The notes under the pieces were generated by a model. It ran no database searches. It had not been told where the DNA came from and saw only the letters and a list, made by a program, of their open reading frames with translations. Made by a program: the position numbers and the translations under genes. Positions 43,148-51,917 of a stretch of 64,000 nt of DNA are shown piece after piece. The stretch is from Trinickia terrae (lineage in GTDB: Bacteria; Pseudomonadota; Gammaproteobacteria; Burkholderiales; Burkholderiaceae): NCBI RefSeq assembly GCF_005144415.1, contig NZ_SWJE01000005.1:658134-722133 (forward strand), written 5' to 3'. The stretch's first letter is position 1. Every line of letters begins with the position of its first letter.

Positions 43148-43522
43148 TGTAAAAAAGCCACCGGATTAAGGCGGATTTTTACTGCCACTTGACAATAAAT
43201 CAAATTATCTTATGGTAATAGCACCGCTTTGTCCTCCGAAAAGAGAAATTTAATCATAACCAATTCGAATAAAATGTCGGCGTCGAATGCAATTAAATTG
43301 CTCTGGCAATGAAAAGGCAGGGCAATTTTTTTATGCGTCGATTGATTTCCGCGATTCGAAAAATTGTTAATGCTCGATCCATAGCGCAGGTAAAAATAGT
43401 CTGGTTGTGACCAAAATAGTAGCAACGGATAACTGGAAAAGGCGAAAGAGCGACACTATACGTAGGTGAGCGCATCACGTTCACCACCAGACGGAAGTCC
43501 GCGCTTTCGCCAAACGGTCCTG
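43148..43522. other. AT-rich non-coding stretch in the island
   Basis: About 375 bases separate convergent genes. Short open frames here lack starts or resemble no protein. The right copy of the 15-bp direct repeat (43474-43488) lies near its end. No structured RNA was recognised, though the AT-richness leaves room for one. Confidence 0.35.
43474..43488 (+). repeat. 15-bp direct repeat, right copy
   Basis: ATCACGTTCACCACC is identical to 39494-39508 and in the same orientation, 3,980 bases away. Confidence 0.6.
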
Positions 43523-44215
43523 CTACTTGGATGACTCTAGGCAATACTTGAGCAGGCTAATCACGCGATCTTGTCTTTGCGTCATTGCAAAGGCCGCTGT
43601 GCTGAGGATGTAAAAGGCCAGGATCAGAAAAATCAGCGCATTCGCCCATGACTGCATGGCCGGAAGCTTTGTGAGACTAATCGAGAGGGTGCCCAGACCA
43701 GCCAGCGCGGGGAAGAAGCCGATTTTCTCGATTGAACCCACCAGTATGCTGCAACGCTTCTCGAATGCAATTCGCTCCCCTTCATAGTAGGTAAGGACAT
43801 ATCGAATGGCTGCAGCTTCGCAGGTTGCTAGTTGTTCGACATATTGGAGATTAAAGGTGACCGAGGATTCGACTAAGTGAAAGAATTGAGAAAATGGCGT
43901 CTTAAAAAGTCGATAGAAAAACGGGATGGAGAGTGCAATGACAACAACGGCAAGTGCTATTCCCAATATTTGAGACAGTGTTATGGTTGCGAAAGCCGTG
44001 TTTGCTAATGGTATGTCATGGAGGAAATAGGAAAGGCCAGCGAGAATAATAGCCACCGAGAAGCCTATAAGCTGATGCGTAAGCAGCCACTTGCTAAAGT
44101 TTTCTAGTATTTTCTCGTACTTGGTGAGCTGACGTTCCGGTCGCTTTTCCGTGGTCGCCTTTTTGATAATACCGAAGACTTTGTCGATTTGCTGTTGTGA
44201 AAGTGTATTAAACAT
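43523..44215 (-). CDS. Hypothetical four-helix membrane protein
   Basis: The 230-residue protein has a charged N-terminus (KKATTEKRPERQLTKYEKIL) and two hydrophobic helices (about residues 48-68 and 76-102). A soluble segment with a Cys-Glu-Ala-Ala stretch and several acidic residues follows, and then two more helices (about 163-183 and 187-212). No known family is recognised. Membrane proteins of this layout occur as effectors or sensors in defence islands. It lies between the HEPN-like gene and the integrase remnant, on the opposite strand to the other cargo. Confidence 0.6.
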   Translation of the reverse strand: MFNTLSQQQIDKVFGIIKKATTEKRPERQLTKYEKILENFSKWLLTHQLIGFSVAIILAGLSYFLHDIPLANTAFATITLSQILGIALAVVVIALSIPFFYRLFKTPFSQFFHLVESSVTFNLQYVEQLATCEAAAIRYVLTYYEGERIAFEKRCSILVGSIEKIGFFPALAGLGTLSISLTKLPAMQSWANALIFLILAFYILSTAAFAMTQRQDRVISLLKYCLESSK

Positions 44216-44471
44216 TCCGTGTAATCCCCGAGTTAAAAGTCGCCATGTCGGCGTAATTGCGGATTTTGTGTGGTTTTATCCAGATCTGCTGCAATAAATG
44301 ATCGGCAGCGCGAGACCGGTGAGGCAACCTGAGGCAATCCTTGGTACCAAGGGAACGTCGGGTGTCGAGTTCGCCTTGACAAATGCGCAGATAGTAGACC
44401 CTGTGACGGGACTTGAGGAGGCGTGGAAGCTTGTGCAAGTCGGCACCTGTGACACCGACCGTGACACCAGA
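44208..44471 (-). pseudogene. N-terminal remnant of a tyrosine-recombinase integrase
   Basis: A minus-strand frame next to the tRNA att site reads GVTVGVTGADLHKLPRLLKS, then RHRVYYLRICQ and TRRSLGTKD. This pattern (KLPRLLKSRHGVYYLR ... RSLGTKD) is typical of the first 50 residues of tRNA-targeting phage-type integrases. After that the frame drifts and ends at 44208, overlapping the membrane-protein start. The catalytic domain is missing. Position and orientation are exactly those of an island integrase. Confidence 0.5.
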
Positions 44472-44477
44472 AGTAAA

Positions 44478-44512
44478 AAGCCCTTGAACTTCATTAGAAG
44501 ATTCAAGGGCTT
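44478..44512 (-). terminator. Intrinsic terminator of tRNA-Met, island copy
   Basis: AAGCCCTTGAA pairs perfectly with TTCAAGGGCTT over a 13-base loop. On the minus strand it is followed by TTTTACTT and lies 8 bases past the tRNA CCA. It ends the tRNA transcript in the present arrangement and appears to be supplied by the island. Confidence 0.8.
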
Positions 44513-44520
44513 AGTGCAAC

Positions 44521-44597
<77 letters not shown>

Positions 44598-44679
44598 AAA
44601 GAAGCAAAATTATGATGACGCAAAGGCGGCCTGTCAACCCCTTCCCCGAAGTTTTTCAGCCAGCCGCCCCCACACCCCC

Positions 44680-46338
44680 TCAATCCCGCGCATAAATATT
44701 CGAGTCCTTGGTCTCCTTGACGAACAGCATCCCGATCACGAACGTGCCCAGCGCGATGATGATCGGATACCAGAGCCCCGAGTAGATATCGCCCCGCGCC
44801 GCCACGATCGCGAACGCCGTCGCCGGCAGGAAGCCGCCGAACCAGCCGTTGCCGATGTGATACGGCAGCGACATCGACGTATAGCGGATCCGCGTCGGGA
44901 ACATCTCCACGAGCATCGCCGCGATCGGCCCGTACACCATCGTCACCAGGATCACGAGGATCGTCAGGATCACCACCGTCATCGGCCAGTTCAGCTGCGA
45001 CGGATCGGCCTTCGCCGGGTAGCCCGCGCCCTTGAGCGTCGTCGAGAGGGTCTTGTCGAACGCCTTGCCCTTGTCCTTCGCGTCGGCTGCCTTGCCGTCG
45101 TAGGTGTCGATCACGGTGTCGCCGACCTTGATCTGCGCGAGTGACCCCGCCGGCGCCGCCACGTTCGTGTAGTTGAGGCCGGCCTTCGACAGCGCGCTCT
45201 TGGCGATGTCGCACGAGCTCGTGAACTTCGCCGTGCCCACCGGGTTGAACTGGAACGAGCACTCGTCGGGGTTGGCGACGACGACGATCGGTGACTTCTG
45301 CGTCGCGGCTTCGAGCGCCGGGTTGGCGAAGTGCGTGAGCGCCTTGAAGAGCGGGAAGTACACGAGCGCGGCGATCAGGCAGCCGGCCATGATGATCGGC
45401 TTGCGGCCAATGCGGTCCGACAGCGAGCCGAAGAACACGAAGAACGGCGTGCCGATCAGAAGTGCAATCGCGATCAGGATGTTGGCGCTGGCGCCGTCCA
45501 CCTTCAGCGTCTGCGTCAGGAAGAAGAGCGCGTAGAACTGGCCCGTGTACCAGACGACGGCTTGCCCCGCCGTCAGGCCGACGAGCGCCAGGATCACGAT
45601 CTTCAGGTTCTTCCACTGGCCGAACGCCTCGGTCAGCGGCGCCTTGGAGGTCTTGCCTTCCGACTTGATGCGCAGGAACGCGGGCGATTCATTGAGCTGC
45701 AGCCGGATCCAGACCGACACCGCCAGCAGGATCAGCGACGCGACGAACGGCACGCGCCATCCCCATGAGCCGAACGCTTCTTCGCCAATGGCGGTGCGCA
45801 CGCCGAGAATCACGAGCAGCGACAGGAACAGGCCGAGTGTTGCCGTCGTCTGGATCCATGACGTGTAGTAGCCGCGCCGGTTGGCCGGGGCGTGCTCGGC
45901 GACGTAGGTCGCGGCGCCGCCGTACTCGCCGCCGAGCGCGAGGCCCTGCAGCAGGCGCATCGCGATGAAGATCACCGGCGACGCGAAGCCGATCGCCGCA
46001 TAGCCGGGCAGGAAGCCGACGATGAACGTCGACAGACCCATGATGACGATCGTGATGAGGAACGTGTACTTGCGGCCGACGAGGTCGCCGAGCCGTCCGA
46101 AGACGATCGCGCCGAACGGCCGCACCGCGAAGCCGGCGGCGAAGCCGAGCAGGGTGAAGATGAACGCCGCGGTCGGGTTGACGCCGGAGAAGAAGCTCTT
46201 GCTGATGTAGATGGCCAGCGAGCCGGCCAGATAGAAGTCGTACCACTCGAAAACAGTGCCGAGCGACGAAGCGAAGATCACCCGCTTTTCGTCGCCTGTC
46301 ATCGGCGCGTGGGAAATCTGTCCGCCAACGGTAGCCAT
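44680..46338 (-). CDS. MHS-family (MFS) metabolite:H+ symporter
   Basis: The 552-residue inner-membrane protein has twelve helices. MHS blocks are readable: ASSLGTVFEWYDFYLAGSLA, FAVRPFGAIVFGRLGDLVGR, RLLQGLALGGEYGGAATYVA and FFVFFGSLSDRIGRKPIIMA. The family includes ProP, KgtP and ShiA. An unusually long soluble loop of about 110 residues sits between helices 8 and 9 (residues about 355-460). The substrate is unknown, probably an organic acid or osmolyte. ATG 46338 is preceded by GGAGACGACAT. It lies directly next to the tRNA-Met gene on the core side. Confidence 0.9.
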   Translation of the reverse strand: MATVGGQISHAPMTGDEKRVIFASSLGTVFEWYDFYLAGSLAIYISKSFFSGVNPTAAFIFTLLGFAAGFAVRPFGAIVFGRLGDLVGRKYTFLITIVIMGLSTFIVGFLPGYAAIGFASPVIFIAMRLLQGLALGGEYGGAATYVAEHAPANRRGYYTSWIQTTATLGLFLSLLVILGVRTAIGEEAFGSWGWRVPFVASLILLAVSVWIRLQLNESPAFLRIKSEGKTSKAPLTEAFGQWKNLKIVILALVGLTAGQAVVWYTGQFYALFFLTQTLKVDGASANILIAIALLIGTPFFVFFGSLSDRIGRKPIIMAGCLIAALVYFPLFKALTHFANPALEAATQKSPIVVVANPDECSFQFNPVGTAKFTSSCDIAKSALSKAGLNYTNVAAPAGSLAQIKVGDTVIDTYDGKAADAKDKGKAFDKTLSTTLKGAGYPAKADPSQLNWPMTVVILTILVILVTMVYGPIAAMLVEMFPTRIRYTSMSLPYHIGNGWFGGFLPATAFAIVAARGDIYSGLWYPIIIALGTFVIGMLFVKETKDSNIYARD

Positions 46339-46565
46339 ATGTCGTCTCCAATTTTGATATACGCGCGAGGAGCGCTGGGTAAGGTGTTCCCCCGGACGAT
46401 TATTGGATCGGAAACTTACGGCGTACTGACGCGAAATCTCAAAATAGGGTCCGTTGGATTGCAGGGCTGTTTGTGCTCATTTTCATTCAACGCCATCTAA
46501 CTCACTGGCTAAATTTCTCATGTAGGCTTTTCGATCGATCCGGCGGCAAGCGAAAACCGGCCCGC

Positions 46566-48206
46566 TCAGGGTAAATCCTGAATCGGCTCCAAGGTCCTCA
46601 AGCTGACACGCACGAGCGTCCCGGCCAGGCGCGGCTCGGCTTGGTAGACGTTGTCGTCGATCGCGAGCGTGCCGCCGTGCATCGTCGCGATTTCGCGGAC
46701 GATCGCGAGTCCCAGCCCGCTGCCGTCGCCTTCGCGGCCGAGGATCCGGTAGAAGCGCTCGAGCACGCGGGTGCGCTCGGACGGCGGGATGCCGGGGCCG
46801 GTGTCCTCGACTTCGAAGTGCACTTGCTGGTTCGGCGGGTCCACGCGAACGCGAACCGTGATGCGGCCGCCCGCGGGCGTGTAGCGGATCGCGTTGTCGA
46901 TCAGGTTCGACAGCATCTCGCGCAGCATGACCGCGTTGCCGTCGACCATGACCGGCTCCTCCAGCCCCTCGTAGCCGAGGTCCATCTGCTTGGCGAGCGC
47001 GGGCTGCACCCAGTCGCGCACGGCAAGCCGCGCAAGCTCCGAGACTTCGACCGGCGCGAACGCCTGCCCCGACATCCGGTTCTCGGCGCGCGCGAGCGCG
47101 AGGAGCTGCGTGACGAGCCGGGCTGCGTGCTCGGAGCTTGTCGCGATCTGTTCGAGCGAGCGGCGCACCTCCGCCGACACCTCCTGCCGCAGCGCCAGCT
47201 CCGCCTGCGTGCGCAGGCCGGCGAGCGGCGTCTTCATCTGATGCGCGGCGTCCGCGATGAAGCGCTTTTGCAGCTCCATGTTCTGCGCGAGACGCTCGAG
47301 CAAGTCGTTGAACGACGTGACGAGCGGCTCGATCTCGGGCGGCGCGCGCCGCGCCTCGAGCGGCGAGAGGTCGTCGAGCCGCCGCGCGCGCAGGTTCGAT
47401 TGCAGGGCCGTGAGCGGCGCGAGCCCGCGCGACAGCCCGAACCAGACGAGCACGATCGCAAGCGGCAGGATCACGAACTGCGGGAGGATCACGCCTTTGA
47501 TGATGTCGTTGGCGAGCCCGCTGCGCTTGTCGAGCGTCTCGGCGACCTGCACGAGCACGGGTGCGCCGCAGGCCGTTTTGGCGGGGCGGGCCGGGGCGTC
47601 CTCGCAGGCGGGCAGGGCGCCGGCCGCGTGCGGAAACTCGACGGTCGTATAGGCGACGCGGATGTCGTTGCCGTGGAGCATGTCGTCGCGGAACTCGACG
47701 ATGCCGGGCTGCGGGCGGTCGTCTTCGTGCGGCAGCGGCAGGTCGGCATCGCCGCCGACCAGCTCGCCGCGTGTGCCGAGCACCTGATAGAAGACTTTGT
47801 CGACGTTGTCGGCGGAGAGGAAGTCGCGCGTCGACGCCGGCAGCGACAGCTCGGCCACGCCGTTGACCGGCTGGATCTGGCGGGCGAGCACGTAGACGTC
47901 GGTTTCGAGCGCGCGGTCGAACGGGCCGTTGGCGATCGTCTTGGCGACGAGGTAGGTGACGGCGATGCTCATCGGCCAGAGCAGTAAAAGCGGGGCGAGC
48001 ATCCAGTCGAGAATCTCGCCGAACAGCGAGCGCGGGCGGGCCTCTACGGCGGCTTCGGCTTCGTCGGGCGGGGCGAACGGGTTGGCGTAAGCCGAGTCGC
48101 GGATCTCGTCGGGGTCCGGTGCATGCGCGGGGAGCGCGCCCGGCGGCGCGTGCGCGGCGGGTTCCCGGGAGGCCGCGGTGCGCTCCGCGGAAGCTGGCGA
48201 GGCCAT
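46566..48206 (-). CDS. Sensor histidine kinase, TctE-like
   Basis: The 546-residue membrane kinase has an unusual Pro/Ala-rich cytoplasmic N-terminus of about 70 residues and TM1 (MLAPLLLLWPMSIAVTYLVA). A periplasmic sensor region of about 150 residues (2CSK_N type) follows, then TM2 (VILPQFVILPLAIVLVWFGL). After that come HAMP, the phospho-acceptor His in RFIADAAHQMKTPLAGLRTQ, the N box MLSNLIDNAIRYTPAGG, and the G boxes VEDTGPGIPPSER and GDGSGLGLAIVREIA. It is co-transcribed with the response regulator just upstream. TctE homologues sense tricarboxylates; the ligand here is not known. Confidence 0.92.
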   Translation of the reverse strand: MASPASAERTAASREPAAHAPPGALPAHAPDPDEIRDSAYANPFAPPDEAEAAVEARPRSLFGEILDWMLAPLLLLWPMSIAVTYLVAKTIANGPFDRALETDVYVLARQIQPVNGVAELSLPASTRDFLSADNVDKVFYQVLGTRGELVGGDADLPLPHEDDRPQPGIVEFRDDMLHGNDIRVAYTTVEFPHAAGALPACEDAPARPAKTACGAPVLVQVAETLDKRSGLANDIIKGVILPQFVILPLAIVLVWFGLSRGLAPLTALQSNLRARRLDDLSPLEARRAPPEIEPLVTSFNDLLERLAQNMELQKRFIADAAHQMKTPLAGLRTQAELALRQEVSAEVRRSLEQIATSSEHAARLVTQLLALARAENRMSGQAFAPVEVSELARLAVRDWVQPALAKQMDLGYEGLEEPVMVDGNAVMLREMLSNLIDNAIRYTPAGGRITVRVRVDPPNQQVHFEVEDTGPGIPPSERTRVLERFYRILGREGDGSGLGLAIVREIATMHGGTLAIDDNVYQAEPRLAGTLVRVSLRTLEPIQDLP

Positions 48207-48215
48207 GTGCCGTCT

Positions 48216-48953
48216 CTACTTGGACGAATGATTCGCCGGCGACTTGGCCAAGCCGTTCGATGCGGCGGCGGAATCCACAGGCGAGGGCGCGGCCTTCTCC
48301 AGGCAATACCCGAGGCCGCGCACGGTCACGATGCGCACGCCGCTCGGCTCGATTTTCTTGCGCAGGCGGTGCACATAGACTTCGATCGCGTTGTTGCTGA
48401 CTTCCTCGCCCCATTCGCACAGATGGTCGACGAGCTGCTCCTTCGACACGAGCCGGCCGATCCGCTGCAGCAGCACTTCGAGCAGGCCGAGCTCGCGCGC
48501 GGAGAGATCGATCACCTGGTCGTTCACGGATGCGATGCGGCCCACCTGGTCGAACGTCAGCGAGCCGTGGCGCACGAGCGCCGGGCCGCCGCCGGCGCCG
48601 CGCCGCGTGAGCGCACGCACGCGCGCTTCGAGCTCGTTCAAGTCGAACGGCTTGGCCATATAGTCGTCGGCGCCGAGGTCGAGGCCTTTCACGCGCTCCT
48701 CGACGCTGTCGGCGGCGGTGAGGATCAGCACGGGCAGGTTCGAATTGCGCGCGCGCAGCCGCCGCAGCACTTCGAGGCCGGACAGGCGCGGCAGGCCGAG
48801 ATCGAGGATCAGAAGATCGAAGGCTTGCACCGAGAGGGCGGCATCGGCTTCGGCGCCGCCCTTCACGTGGTCGACGGCATAGCCCGATTGGCGGAGTGAT
48901 CGAACGAGACCGTCCGCGAGTATGCTGTCATCTTCGGCAATAAGAATTCGCAT
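48216..48953 (-). CDS. OmpR-family response regulator, TctD-like
   Basis: The 245-residue regulator has a receiver domain (MRILIAEDDSILADGLVRSL, phospho-acceptor Asp in FDLLILDLGLPRLSGLEVL, LILTAADSVEERVKGLDLGA, YMAKPF Lys) and a winged-helix output domain (ELGLLEVLLQRIGRLVSKEQ to VYVHRLRKKIEPSGVRIVTV). The C-terminus carries an extra Ser/Ala-rich 20 residues. Its stop lies 10 bases before the kinase start, so the two genes form one operon. Target genes are not evident; the MHS transporter further along the strand is a candidate. Confidence 0.93.
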   Translation of the reverse strand: MRILIAEDDSILADGLVRSLRQSGYAVDHVKGGAEADAALSVQAFDLLILDLGLPRLSGLEVLRRLRARNSNLPVLILTAADSVEERVKGLDLGADDYMAKPFDLNELEARVRALTRRGAGGGPALVRHGSLTFDQVGRIASVNDQVIDLSARELGLLEVLLQRIGRLVSKEQLVDHLCEWGEEVSNNAIEVYVHRLRKKIEPSGVRIVTVRGLGYCLEKAAPSPVDSAAASNGLAKSPANHSSK

Positions 48954-49096
48954 GATGCGCCGCTGCCTTGCTGGCACCGCGCGGCAGCGCGGTTTCGCCC
49001 GGCGCGCGGCGGTCTCCGAATATCGTGTGTGGTTTTGAATGCCCGGCTGCGAGTGTAGCGATGCGCTGCGGCGCATGGAAACGGGCTTGCAAAGAC

Positions 49097-49116
49097 CACT
49101 GTTTTTTTATACAGTG
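49097..49116 (+). promoter_or_regulatory. LexA (SOS) box upstream of recA
   Basis: CACTGTTTTTTTATACAGTG contains CTGT-N8-ACAG, the canonical proteobacterial LexA site, with symmetric outer bases. It lies 90 bases upstream of recA and should repress recA (and recX behind it) until DNA damage. Confidence 0.9.
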
Positions 49117-49205
49117 TCTGCGTTTCGTGCGCGGGGCTTGGCGGACGTCCGCTCAAGGCTCGCGCACCCGCCTCAGACGCCGTTCATCATAGCAAAGGAC
49201 GATTC

Positions 49206-50279
49206 ATGGAAGAAAGCAAGAAAGGCTCGGCTGGACTGACTGCAGAGAAGAGCAAGGCACTCGCCGCGGCGCTCGCGCAGATCGAAAAGCAGTTCGGCAA
49301 AGGGTCGGTCATGCGGCTCGGCGACGGCGAGGTGGCCGAAGATATTCAAGTGGTGTCGACAGGCTCGCTCGGCCTCGATATCGCGCTCGGCGTCGGCGGC
49401 CTGCCGCGCGGCCGCGTGGTCGAGATCTACGGGCCGGAATCGTCGGGCAAGACCACGCTGACGCTGCAGGTCATCGCCGAAATGCAGAAGCTCGGCGGTA
49501 CGGCAGCGTTCATCGATGCGGAACACGCGCTCGATATCCAATACGCAGGCAAGCTCGGCGTGAACGTGTCGGATCTGCTGGTCTCGCAGCCCGATACGGG
49601 CGAGCAGGCGCTCGAAATCGCCGATGCGCTGGTGCGTTCGGGCTCGATCGACATGATCGTGATCGACTCGGTCGCGGCGCTTGTGCCGAAGGCCGAAATC
49701 GAAGGCGAAATGGGCGATTCTCTGCCGGGTCTGCAAGCGCGCCTGATGTCGCAGGCGCTGCGCAAGCTGACCGGCACGATCAAGCGCACGAACTGCCTCG
49801 TCATCTTCATCAACCAGATCCGCATGAAGATCGGCGTGATGTTCGGCAACCCGGAAACCACCACGGGCGGTAACGCGCTGAAGTTCTACGCGTCGGTGCG
49901 CCTCGATATCCGCCGCATCGGCTCGATCAAGAAGAACGACGAAGTGATCGGCAACGAAACGCGCGTGAAGGTCGTCAAGAACAAGGTGTCGCCGCCGTTC
50001 CGCGAAGCGATTTTCGACATCCTGTACGGTGAAGGCATTTCGCGTCAGGGCGAAATCATCGATCTCGGCGTGCAAGCGAAGATCGTCGACAAGGCGGGCG
50101 CGTGGTACAGCTATAGCGGCGAGCGCATCGGCCAAGGCAAGGACAACGCACGCGAATTCCTGCGTGAGAATCCCGACATCGCGCGCGAGATCGAAAACCG
50201 TATCCGCGAATCGCTCGGCGTGAATGCGATGCCGGCGAGCGCTTCGGAAGACGCCGAAGTCGCGGGCGAAGAGGAGTAA
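49206..50279 (+). CDS. recA: Recombinase A
   Basis: The 357-residue strand-exchange ATPase binds single-stranded DNA and triggers LexA cleavage. Walker A is [19 protein letters not shown]; Walker B lies in [20 protein letters not shown]. The L2 DNA-binding loop [20 protein letters not shown] and the C-terminal acidic tail [14 protein letters not shown] are present. Near-identical to other Burkholderia RecA proteins by inspection. A LexA box precedes it and recX follows, with only ten bases between. Confidence 0.99.
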   Translation: MEESKKGSAGLTAEKSKALAAALAQIEKQFGKGSVMRLGDGEVAEDIQVVSTGSLGLDIALGVGGLPRGRVVEIYGPESSGKTTLTLQVIAEMQKLGGTAAFIDAEHALDIQYAGKLGVNVSDLLVSQPDTGEQALEIADALVRSGSIDMIVIDSVAALVPKAEIEGEMGDSLPGLQARLMSQALRKLTGTIKRTNCLVIFINQIRMKIGVMFGNPETTTGGNALKFYASVRLDIRRIGSIKKNDEVIGNETRVKVVKNKVSPPFREAIFDILYGEGISRQGEIIDLGVQAKIVDKAGAWYSYSGERIGQGKDNAREFLRENPDIAREIENRIRESLGVNAMPASASEDAEVAGEEE

Positions 50280-50289
50280 GCATCGCGTG

Positions 50290-51054
50290 ATGCGCAAGGG
50301 GCGGGCGGCGTCGAATGCGGAGGGCGGTGGAGCAGGGCGCGAAGCGAATGATGCGCCCGGCTCGTCGCAGCCCTTCGATTCCTCCGACCCTCTCGATCCC
50401 TTCGATCCGTCGGAACCTTTCGAAGCACACGATCTGGCGGATCGTCGCCGCAAGTCCGTTAGCGCAGCGGCTGGTTCGGGCTCGGCGAACGCCGAGCCCT
50501 CATCGAGCGGCACAGGCGAAACCACCTATACCCGTTCTCGCCGGACGCCTGCCGACTCATCCTCATCGGATCAAACCCCGGGGCGCTCCAAGAAACCCGC
50601 CCGTTCGCTGAAGGCCCGCGCGATCGACTATCTGTCGCGCCGCGAATATAGCCGCGTTGAACTCTCGCGCAAGCTGACCCCGTTCCTCGATGAGGCCAAC
50701 GATGAAGGCGCCCTCGAAGCCCTGCTCGATTCACTCGAACGCGAAGGCTGGCTATCCGATTCCCGTTTTGCCGAAAACCTCGTCAATCGCCGTGCGGCGC
50801 GCATGGGTGCGAGCCGGATCGTGGGCGAACTGAAGCGCCATTCCGTAGGCGATGCATTGATCGAAGAAGTCGGCGCGCAGCTTCGCGAAACGGAGTTCTC
50901 ACGCGCACAAGCCGTCTGGTCCAAGAAGTTCGGCCAACTTCCCGAGACCCCGGCCGAGCGCGCCAAGCAGGCGCGTTTTCTCGCGATGCGTGGTTTTTCC
51001 AGCGCGACGATTGCCAAAATCCTCAAAGGCGGCGACGACTGGGAGGGCGTCTAA
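50290..51054 (+). CDS. recX: RecX regulatory protein with long N-terminal extension
   Basis: RecX binds RecA filaments and limits their activity. The helical three-repeat RecX core fills about residues 100-254 (SLKARAIDYLSRREYSRVEL, SDSRFAENLVNRRAARMGAS, RIVGELKRHSVGDALIEEVG, ARFLAMRGFSSATIAKIL). Before it lies a roughly 100-residue low-complexity segment rich in Ser, Asp, Pro and Arg, absent from E. coli RecX (166 residues). The start may be GTG 50287 or ATG 50290; AGGAG inside the recA stop region serves either. It is co-transcribed with recA. Confidence 0.93.
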   Translation: MRKGRAASNAEGGGAGREANDAPGSSQPFDSSDPLDPFDPSEPFEAHDLADRRRKSVSAAAGSGSANAEPSSSGTGETTYTRSRRTPADSSSSDQTPGRSKKPARSLKARAIDYLSRREYSRVELSRKLTPFLDEANDEGALEALLDSLEREGWLSDSRFAENLVNRRAARMGASRIVGELKRHSVGDALIEEVGAQLRETEFSRAQAVWSKKFGQLPETPAERAKQARFLAMRGFSSATIAKILKGGDDWEGV

Positions 51055-51147
51055 CGGCGACGAATAGCGGTTGCAACCGGCGTGACTGTCCGGAGCCGCC
51101 ACGGTTTCGCCTTGGGCGGACCGCCGGTCTATCTCAAATACTCGGTA

Positions 51148-51156
51148 TGCTAAAAT
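51148..51156 (+). promoter_or_regulatory. Putative extended -10 promoter of the DUF2889 gene
   Basis: TGCTAAAAT is an extended -10 element (TGn plus TAAAAT) 35 bases before the start codon. No good -35 is seen at the matching distance. The DUF2889 start codon has no Shine-Dalgarno, so the transcript leader would be short. Confidence 0.4.
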
Positions 51157-51190
51157 CGCCGGGTTTTCCCATTCAGCCGTCTCCTCTCGC

Positions 51191-51868
51191 ATGCCGCTTT
51201 CCCCGCCTGTGCCCCGCAAGTTGCGTCACCGTCGCGCAATTCGTGCGGAAGCGTTCGAGCGCGAGGATGGCTTATGGGATATCGACGCCTGCCTGACCGA
51301 CCATAAGCCGCGCGACGTGGCGCTTGCGTCGGGTGTCCGGCCCAACGGCCTGCCGATCCATGAACTCTGGCTGCGCATCACCATCGACCGCAAACTCAAC
51401 GTCGTCGACGCCGAAGCGTCGTCCGACTGGGTGCCCTATCCCGGTCATTGCGAAGCCGCCAATCCCGCCTACCGCGCCCTTATCGGGCTCAACCTGCGCC
51501 AGAACTTTCGCCGCGAAGCGAACCGCCTGTTGGGCGGCGTCGCGGGATGCACGCACCTCACCGAGTTGTGCGCCATCCTGCCGACCGCTGCGATCCAGGC
51601 CTTCGCGGGCGAGGTCTGGAACACGCGCGGCGATGCTCCGGATGCGGATGGGGCCAAACGTGATCCCGGCGGCGGCAACGACGAAAAGCCGCCGTTTCAG
51701 CTCGGTCGCTGCCAAGCCCTGCGCTTCGACGGCGAACCGGTGCGTGAGTTTTATCCCCGCTGGTACGGCTATGCGCCGGGGGCAGCGGAACGCGAGGAGG
51801 CGCCGCCGGCTGCCGGCAACGGCAAAGACGGCCCAAAGATAAAAGCCGAGGCGGCAGCCTCGGAATAA
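51191..51868 (+). CDS. DUF2889 domain protein
   Basis: The 225-residue soluble protein matches the DUF2889 family. The landmarks are [27 protein letters not shown]-like N-terminus, [39 protein letters not shown] and a C-terminal tail. No biochemical function is known for the family. It sits between recX and sucC, a conserved neighbourhood in Burkholderia. The absence of a ribosome site at ATG 51191 is notable but common in this gene's relatives as far as I recall. Confidence 0.88.
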   Translation: MPLSPPVPRKLRHRRAIRAEAFEREDGLWDIDACLTDHKPRDVALASGVRPNGLPIHELWLRITIDRKLNVVDAEASSDWVPYPGHCEAANPAYRALIGLNLRQNFRREANRLLGGVAGCTHLTELCAILPTAAIQAFAGEVWNTRGDAPDADGAKRDPGGGNDEKPPFQLGRCQALRFDGEPVREFYPRWYGYAPGAAEREEAPPAAGNGKDGPKIKAEAAASE

Positions 51869-51917
51869 ATCGGCATCAAAGAAGTTCAATCCAACTCTCA
51901 GACTGAAGGAATCACGC

